From positions 350,001-414,000 of the forward strand of contig NZ_RQHK01000002.1 of assembly GCF_004770475.1 (NCBI RefSeq): a DNA stretch of 64,000 nucleotides. Reading direction: 5' to 3'. This document shows, in pieces, positions 1 to 9,243 of this stretch (positions within the stretch are counted from its first letter, which is position 1; each line of letters begins with the position of its first letter). The DNA comes from Leptospira mtsangambouensis. GTDB lineage: Bacteria > Spirochaetota > Leptospiria > Leptospirales > Leptospiraceae. The notes beneath the pieces were generated by a model. It worked only from the letters and a program-made list of their open reading frames with translations. It had not been told where the DNA came from and did not search any database. The position numbers and the translations under genes are program-made.

Positions 1-325
1 TAAAAGGAAGGATATTTTTTTCGTTTTCTAATGCAGATTCCGATCGATTAGGAATCCAAAGCTAAAAATCAATATTTTGTTCGATCTAAAAATGAAAAAA
101 TAATGCACTCAATTTATTACTTATATCGCCATTACTCAACGGTAGAGTTTCAAAATGATACAAATAGAGTGATAACTGATACTTGCGAATAACCGTAGAC
201 TGATTGTGATGTGAGTGATTTTTTAAGGTCGAATGTTACAGAATGAATCCTTTGTTTTCTAGATTCAATGTTGTTCATCGAAAATTGATCGCGAGAAAAC
301 AACTGGACTCTTACAAATCCAAAAT
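1..325. other. Intergenic stretch, no gene recognised
   Basis: No open frame here has a plausible start, ribosome binding site and recognisable product. The stretch is very A+T-rich. It lies downstream of the broken TfoX-domain gene, and no strong hairpin followed by a T run was seen. Confidence 0.5.
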
Positions 326-711
326 CTATTTCTTGTTATTTTTGGGAATGGTCTTTTTTAAACTCGTTTTCTTGGCCTTTTTCTTAGCTGGTGGAGATTT
401 TTTATTATAATCGAGAGATAATTGAATCCAATATTCAATTTCTTTTTTTGTTTTTATATCTTCTTCCTTAACATAGACAAATCCTTTCATCAGGTGTCGT
501 TATGGATCATTGGGCGAGCCTTTTTCTTCGATAGAATGGATTCAACAGTTTCAGGATCAATTTTGCACATGATTTCATCAGTTCTAATGCAGACGCACAT
601 TTTGCCGTTTACCATAAAACATATACCGCCAAACATTTTTTTCTCTACCACATCCGTTTGTCCTTCCATAGACTTCCGAACACGATCCAATAATTTCTCA
701 TTGATAGCCAT
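326..711 (-). pseudogene. TfoX N-terminal domain protein, split by a frameshift
   Basis: The 5' part (711 down to 490) encodes a TfoX/Sxy N-terminal-like domain: start MAINEKLLDRVRKSM, core KKMFGGICFMVNGKMC, then the family ARPM motif, and then a stop. The remainder of the domain, starting MKGFVYVKEED and continuing through EIEYWIQLSLDYN to a Lys-rich tail, is encoded in another frame from 490 to 326. The stop and the next ATG share bases (TGATG at 488-492). In intact family members ARPM is followed within about ten residues by (M)KGFVYV, so loss of one base near 490 explains the break. The intact protein would be about 125 residues. In competence-proficient bacteria full-length TfoX is a competence regulator, but single-domain proteins like this have no established role. 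A sequencing error or translational coupling of two half-genes are alternatives. Confidence 0.75.
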
Positions 712-1098
712 ATGTTGGAAAGATATAAGATCAATTTCTAGAAATGCAAACTTATATTAAAAAAAGGAATCAAATTCATGAAGAAAAATATATGCTTTTT
801 TCTCCGTAAAAGAAGGTGAATTCGAAGGTAGTATGGGTGGTTTGGTCTTTGAAATTAGATTATGATAGAAAATTTAAACATGATCAATCAGGAATCAACG
901 GTGATACTTAATTCTAATTTAGAATCATCGTGGTCGAAAGTTAAATCGACTTGCAGAAAAAAAATGTGATCATAAAGAAACAAGGCCGGTTTTTGGAAGG
1001 TATAAAAACGGGAAACCTTGGGAATACGGTTGGCTCGTCTTTGCGTAGGTATAAAGGATTTTTGGCAGTATGTGGTATTTTGGTTTTTAATATAATAC
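712..1098. other. Intergenic stretch, no gene recognised
   Basis: 387 bases between the TfoX-like start and the end of the cyclase gene. It holds only short open frames without ribosome binding sites or recognisable products. The TfoX-like gene's promoter should lie here, but no convincing -35/-10 pair was seen. Confidence 0.45.
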
Positions 1099-2337
1099 CT
1101 AAATATCTAAACAAATCACTTCATACACTGTGATAGGTTTTGATTTTCCTTTAACGGTCACTTTATCAATTTCTCGAATTTCAAAGCCATCGAACAATGA
1201 ATATTTTCCTTCTATTTGTTTGTAAGTTGTCTCCGATATTAAAATCGGGCAATTATAGTGTTTGGTTAATCCTTCAATCCTAGAAGCTAAGTTTACATTG
1301 TCACCAATGACCGTATAATCCAATCTTCGGTCTGAGCCAATATTTCCAACGATTGCTTCTCCTGTATGGATTCCAATTCCCATATGTAATTTATCTTGTG
1401 GATGAACCATTTTTTGGTTTAACTTTTCTAATTCATGAATCATTGCCACAGCGGATTTAACGGCACGGAGAGCATCATCATCCTGTTTGAATGGAGCACC
1501 AAATATGGTCATGATCGCATCACCGATAAACTTATCAATTGTACCATTAAATCGAAATATGACATCAGTCATGCGAGATAAATATTCATTTAAAAATTGT
1601 ACAACTTCCTCTGCTGATCGATTTTCTGAATATTTGGTAAAAGACCGAATGTCGGAAAATAGAATTGTTACTTCTTTGTTTTCGCCACCAGGTTCTAATT
1701 GTGCTTTGTTTTTGTAAAATTCGCTGACTAGTTGTGAGGGAAGGTATCTTTCCATCATCTGCTTTGCATTTGCCTCTTTAACCATTTCAATATTCGATAC
1801 TGTTGTTACATAACCTATGGCAAGTATCATCCCGAGTCCTATCATCATTGGAATAAAATCGACAGGATGTCCTTCACCTAATCCAATTGAAATTACGAGA
1901 AGAAAAACAAAGGCTAAAAAAGCACCATATATTGTACCTATTTTTGAATGTCGGAGTAGGTTAAATTGATAAATGAAAATCGCACTAATCATTGCGATAA
2001 AATAAATAACACCTTGGCCTTTTTGCACTGTTGGATCAAAAAATAACATTAGTCCAATTATGAAATAATCTAAAGTGATCGTAAAAAATTTCAAATAAGG
2101 ATTATATGAATATAGGTTTAGGAAAAGAAGCACAATACCCGCAAATACCAAAACTACAGTGTCCAACAAGAGAGTGATCAAAGTGGGTGTGACAATTGTA
2201 TAGTTGATCACTTGGAAATAAGATAAATAATCCAAAATAGAAGCGATAGAGAAAATTACGAATCTAACGACTGCTACAGTTTTCTCGTTTTTCATCTCTC
2301 TTGAGATTAAAATCTCATCTACGATTGATTTTTTCAT
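1099..2337 (-). CDS. Membrane-bound class III adenylate cyclase
   Basis: A 412-residue protein predicted to convert ATP to cyclic AMP at the inner membrane. The N-terminal half has about five or six hydrophobic segments. The C-terminal half (from about residue 220) is a class III cyclase domain. The metal-binding Asp residues lie in ILFSDIRSF (D229) and DKFIGDAIM (D273). The Lys in DKFIGD (K269) and the Asp in LDYTVIGDNVNLASR (D340) match the pair that selects adenine over guanine. The Asn and Arg that stabilise the transition state follow in NLASR. The start MKKSIVDEI was chosen because the open frame upstream is not cyclase-like and runs into the next gene; no clear Shine-Dalgarno sequence precedes it. 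Leptospira carry many such cyclases. The membrane sensor input is unknown. Confidence 0.88.
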   Translation of the reverse strand: MKKSIVDEILISREMKNEKTVAVVRFVIFSIASILDYLSYFQVINYTIVTPTLITLLLDTVVLVFAGIVLLFLNLYSYNPYLKFFTITLDYFIIGLMLFFDPTVQKGQGVIYFIAMISAIFIYQFNLLRHSKIGTIYGAFLAFVFLLVISIGLGEGHPVDFIPMMIGLGMILAIGYVTTVSNIEMVKEANAKQMMERYLPSQLVSEFYKNKAQLEPGGENKEVTILFSDIRSFTKYSENRSAEEVVQFLNEYLSRMTDVIFRFNGTIDKFIGDAIMTIFGAPFKQDDDALRAVKSAVAMIHELEKLNQKMVHPQDKLHMGIGIHTGEAIVGNIGSDRRLDYTVIGDNVNLASRIEGLTKHYNCPILISETTYKQIEGKYSLFDGFEIREIDKVTVKGKSKPITVYEVICLDI

Positions 2338-2362
2338 TTTATATAGGTTGGATGTAAAATGA

Positions 2363-2986
2363 TCAGACCTTCGCTTTCTTCCCGCGTGTCCAGTAAAACT
2401 GTATGACACCGATACAAGCAAAGAAAGCGCAGACAAAAATCCCGGTGGTAGAAAAAATCCCAACGATATCTTTTGGGCTGAAAACTTCGATGGGATTTTT
2501 GCCGAATTGGGAAACTAAGGGATTGAGGATTCCGACCCAGAGCACAAACACGAACATAAATGCGGCACCTCGCCCTGCCCAACGACGTATGATGGCAGGA
2601 TCACCTGGTTCGATTTTTTTTCGGACCACGATATAGTCAACTAACAGGCCTAATGTCACTCCCAGAAATAGACCTTTGATCAGTCCCAATATTCCAGAGG
2701 CAGTGAGTAAGGAAAAAAACGACAGAAGAACAAGGAAGAGGAATACAAGAAGGATTGTCAGGATGAATGGTCCCCCGACTCGCGCAGCAGGCAGTGAGCC
2801 TGATCCCAATTCGATAGAAGAAAAGGCACTGGCAAACCCACCAAGCCCTGCAATGACTTCAGCTCCCAATGAAAAGAGAATGCTGAGAATAAATACGAAA
2901 ATCCAAAGTTTCCTGCGCATTCGCTGATTTTTATGATGAGGATGGTTTCTCGCAAGCACTTTGTGAAGGAAAGAATTTGCATTCAC
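2363..2986 (-). CDS. Membrane protein of unknown function
   Basis: A 207-residue protein with about five hydrophobic segments (roughly residues 25-48, 70-95, 98-118, 136-156 and 175-197). A Lys/Arg-rich loop, VVRKKIEPGDPAIIRRWAGR, separates the third and fourth. I do not recognise the family. A start at 2920 (MRRKLWIF) would remove 22 polar residues and put the first membrane segment at the N terminus. Neither start has a visible Shine-Dalgarno sequence. The gene ends 25 bases before the cyclase start on the same strand, so the two may be cotranscribed. It is divergent from the beta-barrel gene at 3203. Confidence 0.7.
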   Translation of the reverse strand: MNANSFLHKVLARNHPHHKNQRMRRKLWIFVFILSILFSLGAEVIAGLGGFASAFSSIELGSGSLPAARVGGPFILTILLVFLFLVLLSFFSLLTASGILGLIKGLFLGVTLGLLVDYIVVRKKIEPGDPAIIRRWAGRGAAFMFVFVLWVGILNPLVSQFGKNPIEVFSPKDIVGIFSTTGIFVCAFFACIGVIQFYWTRGKKAKV

Positions 2987-3202
2987 AAAGTTGTTTTATT
3001 TCGGTATTACACTCTTACGATTTTATCATGGTACATTGAAAACCGGACAAGGGCGTTTTGTAACATTGATTTTCTAGAATCATTCTCTTCCTTTGAATGG
3101 ATCTTTTTCTTTATAAATTCATCCATAAAATGTTTAATCGAATTGCAGAATTTAAGAGATCTGTTAAAATTCTCCGATACTAGTTTTGAACTGGCAAAAG
3201 TT

Positions 3203-4531
3203 ATGAAAAAAATTGTTCCCTTATTGTTTCCAATCTTTCTTTTCGCAAATTTATCTATTCATAGTGAAACGATTCAACTCAAGTCCGGAGAAAAATGGGA
3301 AGGTACCATCTTAACCCAAGACAAAGATTCTGTGACGATCAAACTTACAGACGGTAACACAAAAGTGCTTTCGAAATCGCTGATCCGAAAAGTATCTTTT
3401 GCGAAAAAGTCTGAATCCTCTTCTCCAAAAATCGAACCTCAAGTTTCCGAGAAGGAGAAGAAAATCAAAGAAGACAAAGAACTAGCAGAGAAACAAAAAC
3501 AAGAAGAAGAAAATCTCAAAGCCAAGGAAGATAAACAGAAAAAAAGAGAGGAACAACTTTCCAATGCCAAACGTCACTATCTAGAAGGTTCTTTTGGAAT
3601 TGGAAGTGGTGAGAGTCAATCAGAGCTCCGTCCTTTTTTTCAAACCATCCAGGTTGCAGGTCTTCTTTTTAGTAGTGGTGGTCAAGCAGAGCTACAGTCC
3701 ACCCCATACAAAACAAAAAATCATAATGCCACCGCACGTTTGTTTTACGCTTGGAACCGATTCACTTTTGAGTTTCGAGGAACGGAGGCAAAGGGAAATC
3801 TCGATATTGGTGGATTTCAGACGCTTGCTTATGGAAGTGGGAGTGGCTCTTCTTCCTCTTCTGAAAAAACTGCAAATGTTCTTCTTGGAAACGGCGATAC
3901 AAAGTTTCAAAAAGTCTCTTCTCGGATCGGTTTTACTCCTTATCCGCTTCCGCAGCTAGACCTTCAAATTTTAGGAGGGGTGGAACGAATTTGGACAAAG
4001 ACCAACCAAGAGGTAGATAGTCTCGGTGGAATTACCGCTACAGGTATCAATCCCAATCGAGTGAGTTATCGAGATACAACCAATTCGCTTAAAGGTTATA
4101 GTTTAGGAATTGGATTCGAATGGAAGTTTTTAGAAAGGTTTACTCTGCAAGGACAGATTTTGCATTTGGATATGCAGGGCCCATCCTCTTTTCGAAGCAA
4201 CGAATTTCGATTGGATTCTTCTCCTTTTCGATACAGTCAAAATGGTTTAGACTACCAATGGAAATCAACTGGAACTGAAGTGAATGTAAAATTCTCAACA
4301 AAGATCAAAGGTGATTTCAGTTTGTTTGTGGAAGCAAGTAACATGACCTTAAATAACAAATTAAAGTCAGGTTATATCACAGAAAATGAAGGAGGAGGTG
4401 GAGGAAATTCGGATCCTTCCCAAATTTTGCTAAAAGTGTATGGGCCACAAATATTAATTCCGATGTTCTATGATTCGAAGACGATATTGAGTTATGTTCA
4501 GGTAGGTGCAAATTATCGTTTTAATTTTTGA
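3203..4531 (+). CDS. Outer-membrane beta-barrel protein with Lys/Glu-rich linker
   Basis: A 442-residue exported protein. The start MKKIVPLLFPIFLF gives a typical signal peptide ending near IHSET; upstream codons look non-coding. Residues about 20-65 form a small beta-rich segment (IQLKSGEKWEGTIL, then TVKIL-like strands). Residues about 65-120 are almost entirely Lys, Glu and Gln, as in a coiled coil or periplasmic linker. From about 125 to the end, alternating aromatic and polar residues ending in VGANYRFNF match a C-terminal barrel strand with terminal Phe. A low-complexity Gly/Ser stretch lies near GSGSGSSSSSEK. This architecture suggests a periplasm-spanning stalk attached to a barrel. 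Substrate and partner are unknown. Confidence 0.72.
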   Translation: MKKIVPLLFPIFLFANLSIHSETIQLKSGEKWEGTILTQDKDSVTIKLTDGNTKVLSKSLIRKVSFAKKSESSSPKIEPQVSEKEKKIKEDKELAEKQKQEEENLKAKEDKQKKREEQLSNAKRHYLEGSFGIGSGESQSELRPFFQTIQVAGLLFSSGGQAELQSTPYKTKNHNATARLFYAWNRFTFEFRGTEAKGNLDIGGFQTLAYGSGSGSSSSSEKTANVLLGNGDTKFQKVSSRIGFTPYPLPQLDLQILGGVERIWTKTNQEVDSLGGITATGINPNRVSYRDTTNSLKGYSLGIGFEWKFLERFTLQGQILHLDMQGPSSFRSNEFRLDSSPFRYSQNGLDYQWKSTGTEVNVKFSTKIKGDFSLFVEASNMTLNNKLKSGYITENEGGGGGNSDPSQILLKVYGPQILIPMFYDSKTILSYVQVGANYRFNF

Positions 4532-4540
4532 ATTCACAAA

Positions 4541-4571
4541 CTTGTTTGGATCATTTATCAATCCAAACAAG
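4541..4571. terminator. Inverted repeat between convergent genes, candidate two-way terminator
   Basis: Arms CTTGTTTGGAT (4541-4551) and ATCCAAACAAG (4561-4571) are perfect 11-base complements around a 9-base loop. The hairpin starts 9 bases after the stop of the barrel gene and lies before the end of the convergent LysR gene. A long T run is missing on either side, so termination efficiency is uncertain. Confidence 0.55.
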
Positions 4572-4644
4572 GATTCAAACTGAATCAAATATTTTCAGTG
4601 ATTGGATATTTTAATAGAATATAAATATGGTCACCTTTTTTTAG

Positions 4645-5544
4645 TTAATTGGAGAAGGTTTCTCTTTCACTTCTCCATTTTTCTGTGGATCTTAAAATTT
4701 CTTCTGCGAGCATCGCAAGTGCAGGTCCCGATTTTTTGCGATAGCAGAGATAAAATTTCCTTTCGGTGTTCCATTCTTCAAATTTAATTTTTTCTAATTT
4801 GGGGTTAATGGAATACTCTGATAAAAAACCGATTCCAAGTCCCGCTTCCAATGATTTGATAACGGATTCTACACTTCTGAGTTCCATCGCAATATTTGGT
4901 CCGAATTCTTTCGAAAAAGATTTGATCTTCTTCTCCACTGCCTTTCTAAGAGCAGAACCTGGATGGAAAAATACAAAGGATTGTTTTTTTAGATCTTCGA
5001 TTTTAATTTTCTTTTTAAGAAAGATTGGATGGTCCTTCGCAGCCACAGGAAAGATTCTATCGGATAAAAATTCCAGAACGTTCAGACTAGGCTCAGAAAT
5101 GGGACCAGTCAAAATCCCAAGGTCTACTTCTCCCTTTAATACTGCATCCTTAGTCTCCTTGGCATCTCCTTCTCTTACGGAAAGTGAAAGTCCTTGTCTT
5201 TTTTTTAAAATTTCCTTTAAGACCTGAGGTAAGATCCAAGCAGAAACTGTACCTCCAGCCGAAATGGAAAAGTTACCTTTTAGTTCCTTTTCCTTAGTAA
5301 AACCAATTTGTATTTCTTCCCATAATTCTTTCATACGCACTGAATACTGATAGAATCTTTCACCTTCGTGTGTTAGTCGAACAGACCTTCCTCCTCTTTC
5401 CAAAACTGCGACTCCTAATTCCTTTTCCAAAAGAAAAATTTGTTTGGAGAGTGCAGGTTGAGTTAATCCAAGCCTAGTTGCCGCTTTTTGGAAAGTACCT
5501 GAATCTGCAATTTCTAGAAAATAAACGATCTGTCTGAATTCCAT
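4645..5544 (-). CDS. LysR-family transcription regulator, divergent from leuCD
   Basis: A 299-residue LysR-type regulator of the usual family length. The N-terminal winged helix-turn-helix is clear: residues 1-60 include FLEIADSGTFQKAATRLG, LTQPALSKQI and LEKELGVAVLERGGRSVRLT. Residues about 90-295 form the two-lobed effector-binding domain (SISAGGTVSAWILPQVL; GEVDLGILTGPI). The gene is divergent from leuC with a 92-base gap holding a perfect palindrome, the normal layout for a LysR regulator controlling its neighbour. It probably regulates leuCD and itself; the effector is likely a leucine-pathway intermediate, by analogy with other LysR regulators. That is inference. Confidence 0.88.
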   Translation of the reverse strand: MEFRQIVYFLEIADSGTFQKAATRLGLTQPALSKQIFLLEKELGVAVLERGGRSVRLTHEGERFYQYSVRMKELWEEIQIGFTKEKELKGNFSISAGGTVSAWILPQVLKEILKKRQGLSLSVREGDAKETKDAVLKGEVDLGILTGPISEPSLNVLEFLSDRIFPVAAKDHPIFLKKKIKIEDLKKQSFVFFHPGSALRKAVEKKIKSFSKEFGPNIAMELRSVESVIKSLEAGLGIGFLSEYSINPKLEKIKFEEWNTERKFYLCYRKKSGPALAMLAEEILRSTEKWRSERETFSN

Positions 5545-5551
5545 ATATACT

Positions 5552-5568
5552 TATAACTTTTAGTTATA
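5552..5568. promoter_or_regulatory. Palindromic LysR-type operator candidate
   Basis: TATAAC-TTTTA-GTTATA is a perfect 6-5-6 inverted repeat containing a T-N11-A core (5554-5566). It lies 8 bases upstream of the LysR start and 69 bases upstream of leuC, where LysR regulators usually bind for autorepression and activation of the divergent gene. Confidence 0.6.
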
Positions 5569-5636
5569 TATTTTATAAAACCAATTTATTTGCATTATAT
5601 CAATTAATTTGATATCTTTATTACCAAGAGGGAAAT

Positions 5637-7040
5637 ATGGGACAAACTCTATACGACAAAATTTGGGAAAGTCATCGGATCTTAGAGAATGCAGATTCTG
5701 AAACAATTTTATATGTGGATCGTCATATCCTCCATGAAGTGACTTCTGCCCAAGCATTCGAAGGATTAAGAACGAAGAATAGAGATGTTAGAAGGAAAGA
5801 TCTTACCTTTGGAGTTGTGGATCATAATGTTTCCACAAGAGATCGTAAAAACAGAGATGCTGCAGGACCAGTCTCCCGATTGCAGATTGATACAATGGAG
5901 AAAAATTGCAAAGATTTTGGAATCCATTTGTTTGGTCCGGAAGATCCTGAACAAGGGATTGTGCATGTAGTTGGTCCAGAGTTAGGATTTACCACTCCTG
6001 GATCTGTAATCGTGTGTGGCGATTCTCATACAGCAACGCATGGAGCCTTTGGTGCATTGGCTTTTGGAATTGGAACTAGCGAAGTAGAACATGTGCTTGC
6101 GACTCAAACTTTAAAACAGGCAAAAACAAAATCTATGTTAGTTCGATTTGTTGGTAAACCTGGATTTGGAATCACTGCAAAAGATGTAGTTCTTGCACTC
6201 ATAGCCAAGATGGGAACAGCAGGTGGAAGGGGTTATACTTTAGAATATTCAGGTGAATGGATTCGTTCTCTTTCTATGGAAGGTCGAATGACTCTTTGTA
6301 ATATGAGTATTGAAGCTGGTGCAAGGGCAAGTCTCGTCGCTCCAGACCAAATCACCTTTGATTATTTGGAAGATAGAAGGTTAGTCCCTAAAGGAAAAAG
6401 TTTTGAAGAAGCAGTTGAATACTGGAAAACATTTTTTACAGATAAAGATGCTGTTTTTGATGAGATAATTGAATTAGATATTTCTAATATAGAACCACAG
6501 GTGACTTGGGGAACCAATCCATCTCAGACTTTATCCGTCAGTGGAGTTGTTCCCGACCCAAATGAATACCAGGAGAAACGGGCAAGAGAAACAGCAGAGA
6601 ACGCCTTGGAATATATGGATTTAAAACCAGGAACTCCTATCTCTGAAATTAACATCGATAAGGTGTTCATTGGATCTTGTACCAATGCAAGGATAGAAGA
6701 CTTACGATCAGCAGCAGAAGTTGCGAAAGGAAAAAAAGTCCATCCAAAAGTGCAAGCATTGGTGGTTCCAGGATCAGGTTCAGTCAAACGTCAGGCAGAA
6801 CGAGAAGGTTTGGACCAAATTTTCAAAGAAGCTGGATTTGAATGGAGGGAGCCTGGTTGTTCCCTTTGTCTTGCGATGAATGATGATGTATTAAAACCGG
6901 GAGAAAGATGTGCATCTACTTCCAATCGTAATTTCGAAGGAAGACAAGGCAGAGGAGGAAGAACTCATTTAGTGAGTCCTTCAATGGCTGCAGCTGCCGC
7001 AGTAGCGGGAAAATTGATAGATGTGAGGAAATTAAAATGA
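5637..7040 (+). CDS. leuC: 3-isopropylmalate dehydratase large subunit
   Basis: A 467-residue aconitase-family protein that, with LeuD, isomerises 2- to 3-isopropylmalate in leucine synthesis. In Leptospira the same enzyme also serves the citramalate route to isoleucine. Iron-sulfur cluster cysteines are visible in [16 protein letters not shown] and in [10 protein letters not shown] (C-x-x-C). The substrate-binding stretch [19 protein letters not shown] is conserved. A good ribosome binding site (GAGGG) lies just before the ATG. Length is normal, and the gene overlaps leuD by four bases (ATGA), so the subunits are translationally coupled. The upstream palindrome and divergent LysR gene suggest local control. 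Confidence 0.97.
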   Translation: MGQTLYDKIWESHRILENADSETILYVDRHILHEVTSAQAFEGLRTKNRDVRRKDLTFGVVDHNVSTRDRKNRDAAGPVSRLQIDTMEKNCKDFGIHLFGPEDPEQGIVHVVGPELGFTTPGSVIVCGDSHTATHGAFGALAFGIGTSEVEHVLATQTLKQAKTKSMLVRFVGKPGFGITAKDVVLALIAKMGTAGGRGYTLEYSGEWIRSLSMEGRMTLCNMSIEAGARASLVAPDQITFDYLEDRRLVPKGKSFEEAVEYWKTFFTDKDAVFDEIIELDISNIEPQVTWGTNPSQTLSVSGVVPDPNEYQEKRARETAENALEYMDLKPGTPISEINIDKVFIGSCTNARIEDLRSAAEVAKGKKVHPKVQALVVPGSGSVKRQAEREGLDQIFKEAGFEWREPGCSLCLAMNDDVLKPGERCASTSNRNFEGRQGRGGRTHLVSPSMAAAAAVAGKLIDVRKLK

Positions 7041-7663
7041 ATTCAAAAAATTGGACAATCCATACAGGAGTTCCTGTTTCAATCCCAAGAGAGGATATTG
7101 ATACGGACCAAATACTTCCCAAACAATTTATGAAATTGATCGATAAAAAAGGTTTTGGAAAACATTTATTTTTTGATTGGAGGTATTTAGATTTTGAAGG
7201 TAAGATTCCTAATCCTGAATTTGTTTTGAACCAGGAAGAATTTAAAAATGCAAGTGTGCTCATAGCTGGAAAAAATTTCGGCTGTGGTTCGAGTCGAGAA
7301 CATGCACCTTGGGCACTTTCTGATTTTGGTTTCCGTGCGATTTTGGCTCCTTCTTTTGCTGATATATTCTCCATTAATTCGGCAAAGAATGGGATTGCTC
7401 TCGTTCGTTTGAAAGAAGAAGAGATTCATTTTATCAATGACTGGGTTTCGAAAAATTCAGGTTCTCAAATTCGAATCAATTTAGAAAATTTAGAAGTACA
7501 AGCTGGAGACCAAACATTCCACTTCCATTTGGATTTTGCTTCTATCAATCGGATTCGAAACGGTTGGGATGATATTGATATCACTTTAAAAAATTCAAAA
7601 GAAATCTTGGAATTCGAACGGATCCGTAGAAAAGAAAAATCTTTTTTGGAAGTGTATTGGTAA
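7037..7663 (+). CDS. leuD: 3-isopropylmalate dehydratase small subunit
   Basis: A 208-residue partner of LeuC that supplies the swivel domain of the isomerase. The family signature [19 protein letters not shown] is intact, as is the N-terminal [15 protein letters not shown] stretch. Length is normal for bacterial LeuD. The start codon overlaps the leuC stop (ATGA), which fixes the start. No further leucine genes follow; the next gene is convergent. Confidence 0.97.
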   Translation: MNSKNWTIHTGVPVSIPREDIDTDQILPKQFMKLIDKKGFGKHLFFDWRYLDFEGKIPNPEFVLNQEEFKNASVLIAGKNFGCGSSREHAPWALSDFGFRAILAPSFADIFSINSAKNGIALVRLKEEEIHFINDWVSKNSGSQIRINLENLEVQAGDQTFHFHLDFASINRIRNGWDDIDITLKNSKEILEFERIRRKEKSFLEVYW

Positions 7664-7705
7664 TCACTTTGGATTGGTATTTAGTTCTTGAGAGATAGAT
7701 AGAAA

Positions 7706-7744
7706 GGTCGCATAGCGGTGGATTTGCGACCGAAGCCCTGGCTT
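7706..7744. terminator. Pair of hairpins after leuD
   Basis: First hairpin: GGTCGCA (7706-7712) pairs with TGCGACC (7725-7731) around a 12-base loop. Second: AAGCC (7733-7737) pairs with GGCTT (7740-7744), followed by TT. Both lie between leuD and the convergent gene at 7759. They are plausible as a terminator for either strand. The unusually G+C-rich block could instead be a short repeat element; no second copy was noticed in the window. Confidence 0.4.
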
Positions 7745-7758
7745 TTGAAAGGTAGATT

Positions 7759-8172
7759 TTATGCTGACCTTAGTTCGGCGAGAACTGTTTGTAATGTATT
7801 GAGCCCCCAGTGTTCGATATATTTACCTTCTTGCAAACGTACAATATCAATGACATCAATTCTAATTTTTTTCTGTGTGGGAGCAATCCCCATGAGAACA
7901 CCTTTATGAGTTCCTGTGATGGCTTTACGTGTTGTCACCTTATCTCCTTCGGCGACTTGATCAAAAACTTCTACGGTTAGATCGGGAAAGGCCGGTTTTA
8001 ACACTGAACTGAATGTATTCCACATTGCATTCGAATCATTTGCGTTTTCAGGTGCGGAACGATTGACGAAGTTTGCGTGCATTAGTTCTTTGAAGCTATC
8101 TTCATTACAGTTTTGAATGACTTCCTCGTTGAATCGTTTAACGATGTGTTTGTTTTTTTCTAAAACATGCAT
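7759..8172 (-). CDS. SnoaL-like ester cyclase family protein
   Basis: A 137-residue NTF2-fold protein of the SnoaL-like group. Typical stretches are NKHIVKRFNEEVIQNCNEDS (first helices), LKPAFPDLTVEVFDQVAEGD (strand after the conserved aspartate region), KVTTRKAITGTHKG and the C-terminal EHWGLNTLQTVL. It is probably cytoplasmic, with no signal peptide. SnoaL itself closes polyketide rings, but most homologues like this one have no assigned substrate. It ends convergent to leuD and stands alone. Confidence 0.8.
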   Translation of the reverse strand: MHVLEKNKHIVKRFNEEVIQNCNEDSFKELMHANFVNRSAPENANDSNAMWNTFSSVLKPAFPDLTVEVFDQVAEGDKVTTRKAITGTHKGVLMGIAPTQKKIRIDVIDIVRLQEGKYIEHWGLNTLQTVLAELRSA

Positions 8173-8274
8173 AAGTAATTTTTTGTCGTTGTTGGAACGG
8201 ATGCAATCAAAAATTTACTACTACTTTATCTGATCGACTTTTTTAAAATATGTTTCTGATTCAAAGATTGTCTT

Positions 8275-9162
8275 TTATTTATACTGGGGAACCCTGCTTG
8301 TATTCACGGATGATTGTTGATCCGAAAGATTATTGATGTTTTTGAATATCGCTATTAAGGCACACCCGATTACGACAAGCTGAATTGGGATAAAAATCAT
8401 ATCCCAAAAGTTTTCTTGTAGTTTGGTTACATAGGTCCCATTGTATTCGAACGGGTGCAAAATCGGGAACCACATAAGTACTGTTAGTGTTGTTGCTACG
8501 AGTGTGTCGGAAAAACCAAAATAATAATGGAGAGGATAACGTTTTTTGTGCAAACGATAGAGGACAAACATAACCAATAGACTCAAAGGTTCAAGAAGAA
8601 GGTAATGTAGGCTATCAAAGGTTGGTAGCGATAAAAGTGCAATACGATAAGCAGCGTGGCAAAAGATCCATTGTAATGGTGAGGATCGAAAGATGAAAAA
8701 TCCTTGATCAAACTGTGTTGTCTGGAAACGTTTTTTTGCCATTTCCTGAATCAACCAGATGAGGAGAGCGAGACATACAAAGCGACTTAAGAACCCACGA
8801 TAGGTACCACCGTCGGGAGAAAAAACCATCACAAAGATATTCGCCACAACAGCAAAGTTGATATAACGGGAAAACCAAACCAGGAATTTTGGTTTTATGG
8901 TTTCGGAAAAAATAGCAAAGGTGAGCACTGCTCCCAAACCAAAGGGAAGAAGGAAGATGAGTTTGATGAAACTCATGATTTTAATTGAATCGTGTTGTGA
9001 ATAAAATGTAAACTGAATGCAGGCTAACAAAGTAAAGACAAGCACAAATATAAAAAGAATGGTTTGGCGAAAACTTGCCAAGTAACAAACAAACATTACG
9101 ACTAGAATTGCAATAGTGTTATTCCACGTGAATAATGTGAGATCTAAACCAGGGTTCATCAT
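8275..9162 (-). CDS. Multi-pass membrane protein of unknown function
   Basis: A 295-residue protein with about eight or nine hydrophobic segments spread over its whole length and short loops. No catalytic motif was recognised. It precedes the SnoaL-like gene on the same strand by about 100 bases and follows the hybrid kinase gene by 81 bases. The N terminus (MMNPGLDLTLFTWNN) resembles that of 7TM sensor modules, but no signalling domain follows. Confidence 0.7.
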   Translation of the reverse strand: MMNPGLDLTLFTWNNTIAILVVMFVCYLASFRQTILFIFVLVFTLLACIQFTFYSQHDSIKIMSFIKLIFLLPFGLGAVLTFAIFSETIKPKFLVWFSRYINFAVVANIFVMVFSPDGGTYRGFLSRFVCLALLIWLIQEMAKKRFQTTQFDQGFFIFRSSPLQWIFCHAAYRIALLSLPTFDSLHYLLLEPLSLLVMFVLYRLHKKRYPLHYYFGFSDTLVATTLTVLMWFPILHPFEYNGTYVTKLQENFWDMIFIPIQLVVIGCALIAIFKNINNLSDQQSSVNTSRVPQYK

Positions 9163-9243
9163 TGACTTGTGCCTTTATTTTCGATTACGGAAAACGAGTC
9201 AACTGGTTCCAGAGAAAACTCAGTCCTTTTTAGTTGCGAAGCA

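Noticed and set aside
862..969. 35-codon open frame starting MIENLNMINQ, with a stretch faintly like the start of an SRPBCC domain
   Set aside because: Too short, no ribosome binding site, and no continuation of the domain in any frame that I could follow. Chance or a very old remnant.
951..1133. 60-codon open frame on the plus strand
   Set aside because: It overlaps the end of the cyclase gene, has no ribosome binding site and no recognisable protein features.
7706..7731. G+C-rich stem-loop considered as a dispersed repeat element
   Set aside because: No second copy was noticed in the window, so it is reported only as a terminator-like hairpin.
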